Of a stretch of DNA of 64,000 nt, positions 61,660 through 64,000 are shown piece by piece. The stretch covers positions 23,711 to 87,710 of the forward strand of contig CAYYMT010000001.1 in NCBI GenBank assembly GCA_964472715.1, read 5' to 3'. Both the position numbers and the translations under genes were made by a program. Each line of letters opens with the position of its first letter. Position 1 is the stretch's first letter. The notes under the pieces are model-generated. The model did no database searches, was not told the DNA's origin, and saw only the letters and a program-made list of their open reading frames with translations. The DNA comes from JAFGTP01 sp964472715 (GTDB taxonomy: Bacteria > Fidelibacterota > UBA2242 > JAFGTP01).

Positions 61660-63930
61660 ATGAAGAATTTCAAAGATATAAGCATAAAAAATAAATTGAT
61701 CAGCATAATTTTAAGTATTGTGTCCCTGATGCTGATCATTGGATTTACTGTTCTGGCTTATTTTTCAATAGATCTTCTGTCCTCCGCAAAAACAGCTGAA
61801 GCTGAATCATTGGCGAAAATCATCGGCGATTATTCTATTGCCGCTTTAACATTTAATTATCCCGAACGGGGTTATGAAATTTTAAATAAACTTGAAAATA
61901 ACCCCAATGTAATTGCTTGTTTTATTTATGATGATGATATGGAACTCTTTGCCGCTCATATTTACGATGAAGAAACCAAAATGGACGCCCCCAATATTAC
62001 CGGCGGGCTGGAATTTGAATTTTTTAAAGGTGACAATTATCACATCCTGCGGAAAATAAACTACAATAACAACAGCTATGGCTGGATTTACCTGATCATA
62101 AATTCCCACATTATTTCAACAACTTTGCTGATCATTTTTATCTTTACAGTTTTACTGTTGGCCCTGATGTTTGTAAGCTATTTAATGGCCAACCGGCTCC
62201 AGCGCTTTATATCGGAACCGGTTATGGAACTGGCACAAACCGCCCGGCAGATCGGGAAATCCGGCAAATATTCCANNNNNNNNNNTTCCATACGTATTCA
62301 AAAAAAACAGAAGGACGAGATCGGGCAGTTATATAATGAATTCAATAAAATGCTGTCAGTCATTGAGAAACGAGAAATAGAAAAAAATGCCGCCCGGGAA
62401 AAAGTAAAAGAAAATGAGCGCTGGATAAATACCATTATCAATAATCTGAATGACTCCGTTGTTGTTCATGACATTCCCACCGGTAAGATCATTTATGTCA
62501 ATGACACGGCCTGCAAAATGTATGGTTATAAAAAAGACGAAATGAAGCAAATTAATATTGCAGATTTGAGTACAAATGATTCTGTTTTCAATCAAAAGAC
62601 AGCGCTGGAAAAAATGAAAAAATGCCTGAATGAAGGCCCCCAGGTTTTCCAGTGGCACACCCGCAAAAAAGATCATACTGAATTTTGGGTGGAGGTGAAT
62701 ATGCGCAAGGCTATTTTAAACAATAAAGAAAGGATCATGGTAGTTGTGCGCAATATTGAAGACCAGAAAAGGAAGCAACAAGAAATTAACAATCTGCAGA
62801 AATATTTAATTGATATCGTTGACTCCATGCCTTCAATAATCATCGGCACCGATGAAACCATACGCATAACACAGTGGAATCGCAAAGCCCAAAGTTTTAC
62901 GAATCTATCGGTGGATGATGTGCTGGGCCAGAATTTGTCCGTAATCGATTCGCCCCTGCCCGAAAATCTTGCCGCCCAGATCAAAGAATCTATTGCCAGC
63001 GACAAAGTGATCATTAATGAAAAAGTAAAATTATGGGTCAATGATCATAAATACTACTTCACCATCACAATTTATCCCCTGAGTTCGGGCAGCGGCAATG
63101 GCGCGGTCATCCGGCTTGATGATGCCACAGAAAAAGTCCGTATGGAAGAATTAATGATTCAGTCGGAAAAAATGCTGTCCATCGGCGGGTTGGCCGCCGG
63201 AATGGCCCACGAAATCAATAATCCCCTGGCAGGTATGATGCAAAATGCTGCGGTTGTTTTAAATCGCCTGACAAAACACTCTTCCATAAATGAATCCATT
63301 GCCAACGAATGCGGCACAACCATGAGCGCCATCAGCCAATTCATGTCCAAACGGCGGATTATAAAACAATTACGCCTGATTTCCGATTCCGGCCAGAGGG
63401 CCTCGGAAATCATCTCCAACATGTTGAGTTTTGCCCGGAAATCCGAGTCCAAATTTGATTATGTCCAGTTATCAAAAGTGCTTGATCTTTCCATAGATCT
63501 TGCAAAAAACGACTATGACCTCAAGAAAAAATATGATTTCAGAAAAATTAAAATCCAGCGGGATTACCAGGAGAATTTACCCGACTGCTACTGTGACCGC
63601 AGAAAAATAGAACAGGTGTTTTTGAATATATTAAAAAACGGCGCCCACGCGATGAGCACTGTTAAAGACCGGCCGTCACTGTTCAATATCAAAATCGCCA
63701 TGAATGATACACATTTTATCATAGCTGTTGCTGATAATGGCCCGGGAATTCCCGCCGAGTCCAGAAAACGGATTTTTGAACCTTTTTATACAACTAAAGA
63801 TATCGGGGAAGGTACCGGACTGGGATTGTCGGTTTCATATTTTATCATTACGGAAAATCATAATGGGCAAATGTATGTTGAATCCGAAGTAAATAAGGGA
63901 ACCCGGTTTATTATTAAATTACCGGTATAG
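61660..63930 (+). CDS. Membrane sensor histidine kinase 4 (interrupted by an assembly gap)
   Basis: About 756 aa as assembled. Helix 1 at 13-38, a CHASE8-like extracytoplasmic domain (ESLAKIIGDYSIAALTFNYPERGYEILNKLENNPNVIACFIYDDD), helix 2 at 152-176, a HAMP domain broken by ten N, two PAS domains (about 255-365 and 380-495), His517 in GLAAGMAHEINNP, and HATPase with NILKNGAHAM, DNGPGIP and GTGLGLS. The reading frame is open on both sides of the gap, so the gap length is nominal and a few residues may be wrong. A GGAGGAG ribosome site lies 13 nt before the ATG. It is separated from kinase 3 by 169 nt with a hairpin. Confidence 0.9.
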   Translation: MKNFKDISIKNKLISIILSIVSLMLIIGFTVLAYFSIDLLSSAKTAEAESLAKIIGDYSIAALTFNYPERGYEILNKLENNPNVIACFIYDDDMELFAAHIYDEETKMDAPNITGGLEFEFFKGDNYHILRKINYNNNSYGWIYLIINSHIISTTLLIIFIFTVLLLALMFVSYLMANRLQRFISEPVMELAQTARQIGKSGKYSXXXXSIRIQKKQKDEIGQLYNEFNKMLSVIEKREIEKNAAREKVKENERWINTIINNLNDSVVVHDIPTGKIIYVNDTACKMYGYKKDEMKQINIADLSTNDSVFNQKTALEKMKKCLNEGPQVFQWHTRKKDHTEFWVEVNMRKAILNNKERIMVVVRNIEDQKRKQQEINNLQKYLIDIVDSMPSIIIGTDETIRITQWNRKAQSFTNLSVDDVLGQNLSVIDSPLPENLAAQIKESIASDKVIINEKVKLWVNDHKYYFTITIYPLSSGSGNGAVIRLDDATEKVRMEELMIQSEKMLSIGGLAAGMAHEINNPLAGMMQNAAVVLNRLTKHSSINESIANECGTTMSAISQFMSKRRIIKQLRLISDSGQRASEIISNMLSFARKSESKFDYVQLSKVLDLSIDLAKNDYDLKKKYDFRKIKIQRDYQENLPDCYCDRRKIEQVFLNILKNGAHAMSTVKDRPSLFNIKIAMNDTHFIIAVADNGPGIPAESRKRIFEPFYTTKDIGEGTGLGLSVSYFIITENHNGQMYVESEVNKGTRFIIKLPV
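62276..62285. other. Run of ten N (assembly gap)
   Basis: Ten undetermined bases within the HAMP region of kinase 4. TTCCA stands on both sides, so the contigs may overlap or a short repeat may have broken the assembly. Confidence 0.99.
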
Positions 63931-63950
63931 AATAATAAGAGAGATCGCTT

Positions 63951-64000
63951 ATGAATTTATATTTAAATACAATCCTGATTGTGACCGGTTTTTTTCTTTT
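63951..64000 (+). CDS. Start of an unidentified membrane protein (runs off the window)
   Basis: Only 16 codons are visible (MNLYLNTILIVTGFFL), hydrophobic enough to be a first membrane helix. AAGAGAG lies about 8 nt upstream of the ATG and the gene begins 20 nt after kinase 4, so it may belong to the same operon. No function can be assigned. Confidence 0.5.
   Translation, partial: MNLYLNTILIVTGFFL

Noticed and set aside
1..64000. CRISPR arrays, rRNA, tRNA, complete insertion sequences or prophage genes
   Set aside because: No regularly spaced repeats, transposase, integrase or structural RNA pattern was seen in any gap; the repeats found are short tandem or palindromic elements.

Overview
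The window reads as a draft or metagenome-assembled chromosome piece from a flagellated Gram-negative (diderm) heterotroph. Genes for P- and L-ring proteins (flgI, flgH), lipoprotein signal peptides and FliW/CsrA control support this. The mix of GH2 and GH97 glycosidases, ROK/FucP sugar uptake and PAS-rich kinases resembles FCB-group lineages such as Calditrichota or Marinimicrobia, but that placement is inference. A run of ten N at 62276-62285 marks an assembly gap.

Layout. 1-8.4 kb: 5' two-thirds of uvrC (minus), a 1.2 kb AT-rich gap with two related dyads, a DoxX protein, a secreted GH2 exo-glucosaminidase-type enzyme behind a LacI/GntR-type operator, then glycerate kinase, an SDR and a cNMP-binding protein. 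8.6-18.6 kb: AGCS amino-acid symporter with a large inserted loop, SuhB-type phosphatase, a lone CheY-like receiver with a possible sigma-28 promoter, an overlapping operon of an RNase HII-YraN fusion, gamma-glutamyltranspeptidase and a GH97 lipoprotein, another SDR, and murI ending in a telomere-like repeat.

18.6-48.1 kb: two large minus-strand flagellar transcription units. The upstream unit is flgB-flgC-unknown 94 aa-fliE-F-G-H-I-J-motE-like. The downstream unit is flgF-G-A-H-I-J-N-K-L-fliW-csrA and continues with small gaps into a glycan cluster: TPR-GT2 with a polyprenyl-phosphate transferase architecture, sulfotransferase, GT4, asparagine synthetase-like amidotransferase, CapK-like ligase, a small unknown, a truncated GT4 remnant, a 1299-aa GT-C/TPR/GT4/TPR protein, a GT2-TPR protein and a YwqK-repeat protein. 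Sigma-54-like -24/-12 elements sit in front of both flgB and flgF. The natural reading is rod/hook export genes driven by sigma-54, with a surface-glycan (possibly flagellin-modifying, possibly sulfated) pathway attached.

48.6-53.0 kb: M3 oligopeptidase lipoprotein behind a TetR-like palindrome, converging on a ROK kinase plus FucP-type permease pair. 53.5-63.9 kb: four paralogous PAS histidine kinases in a row with an iron-containing alcohol dehydrogenase overlapping the second kinase. That layout recalls the ErcS/ErcA signalling set of Pseudomonas. No response regulator lies within this array. The two most interesting systems are the flagellar-glycan/sulfation island and the kinase-dehydrogenase array.
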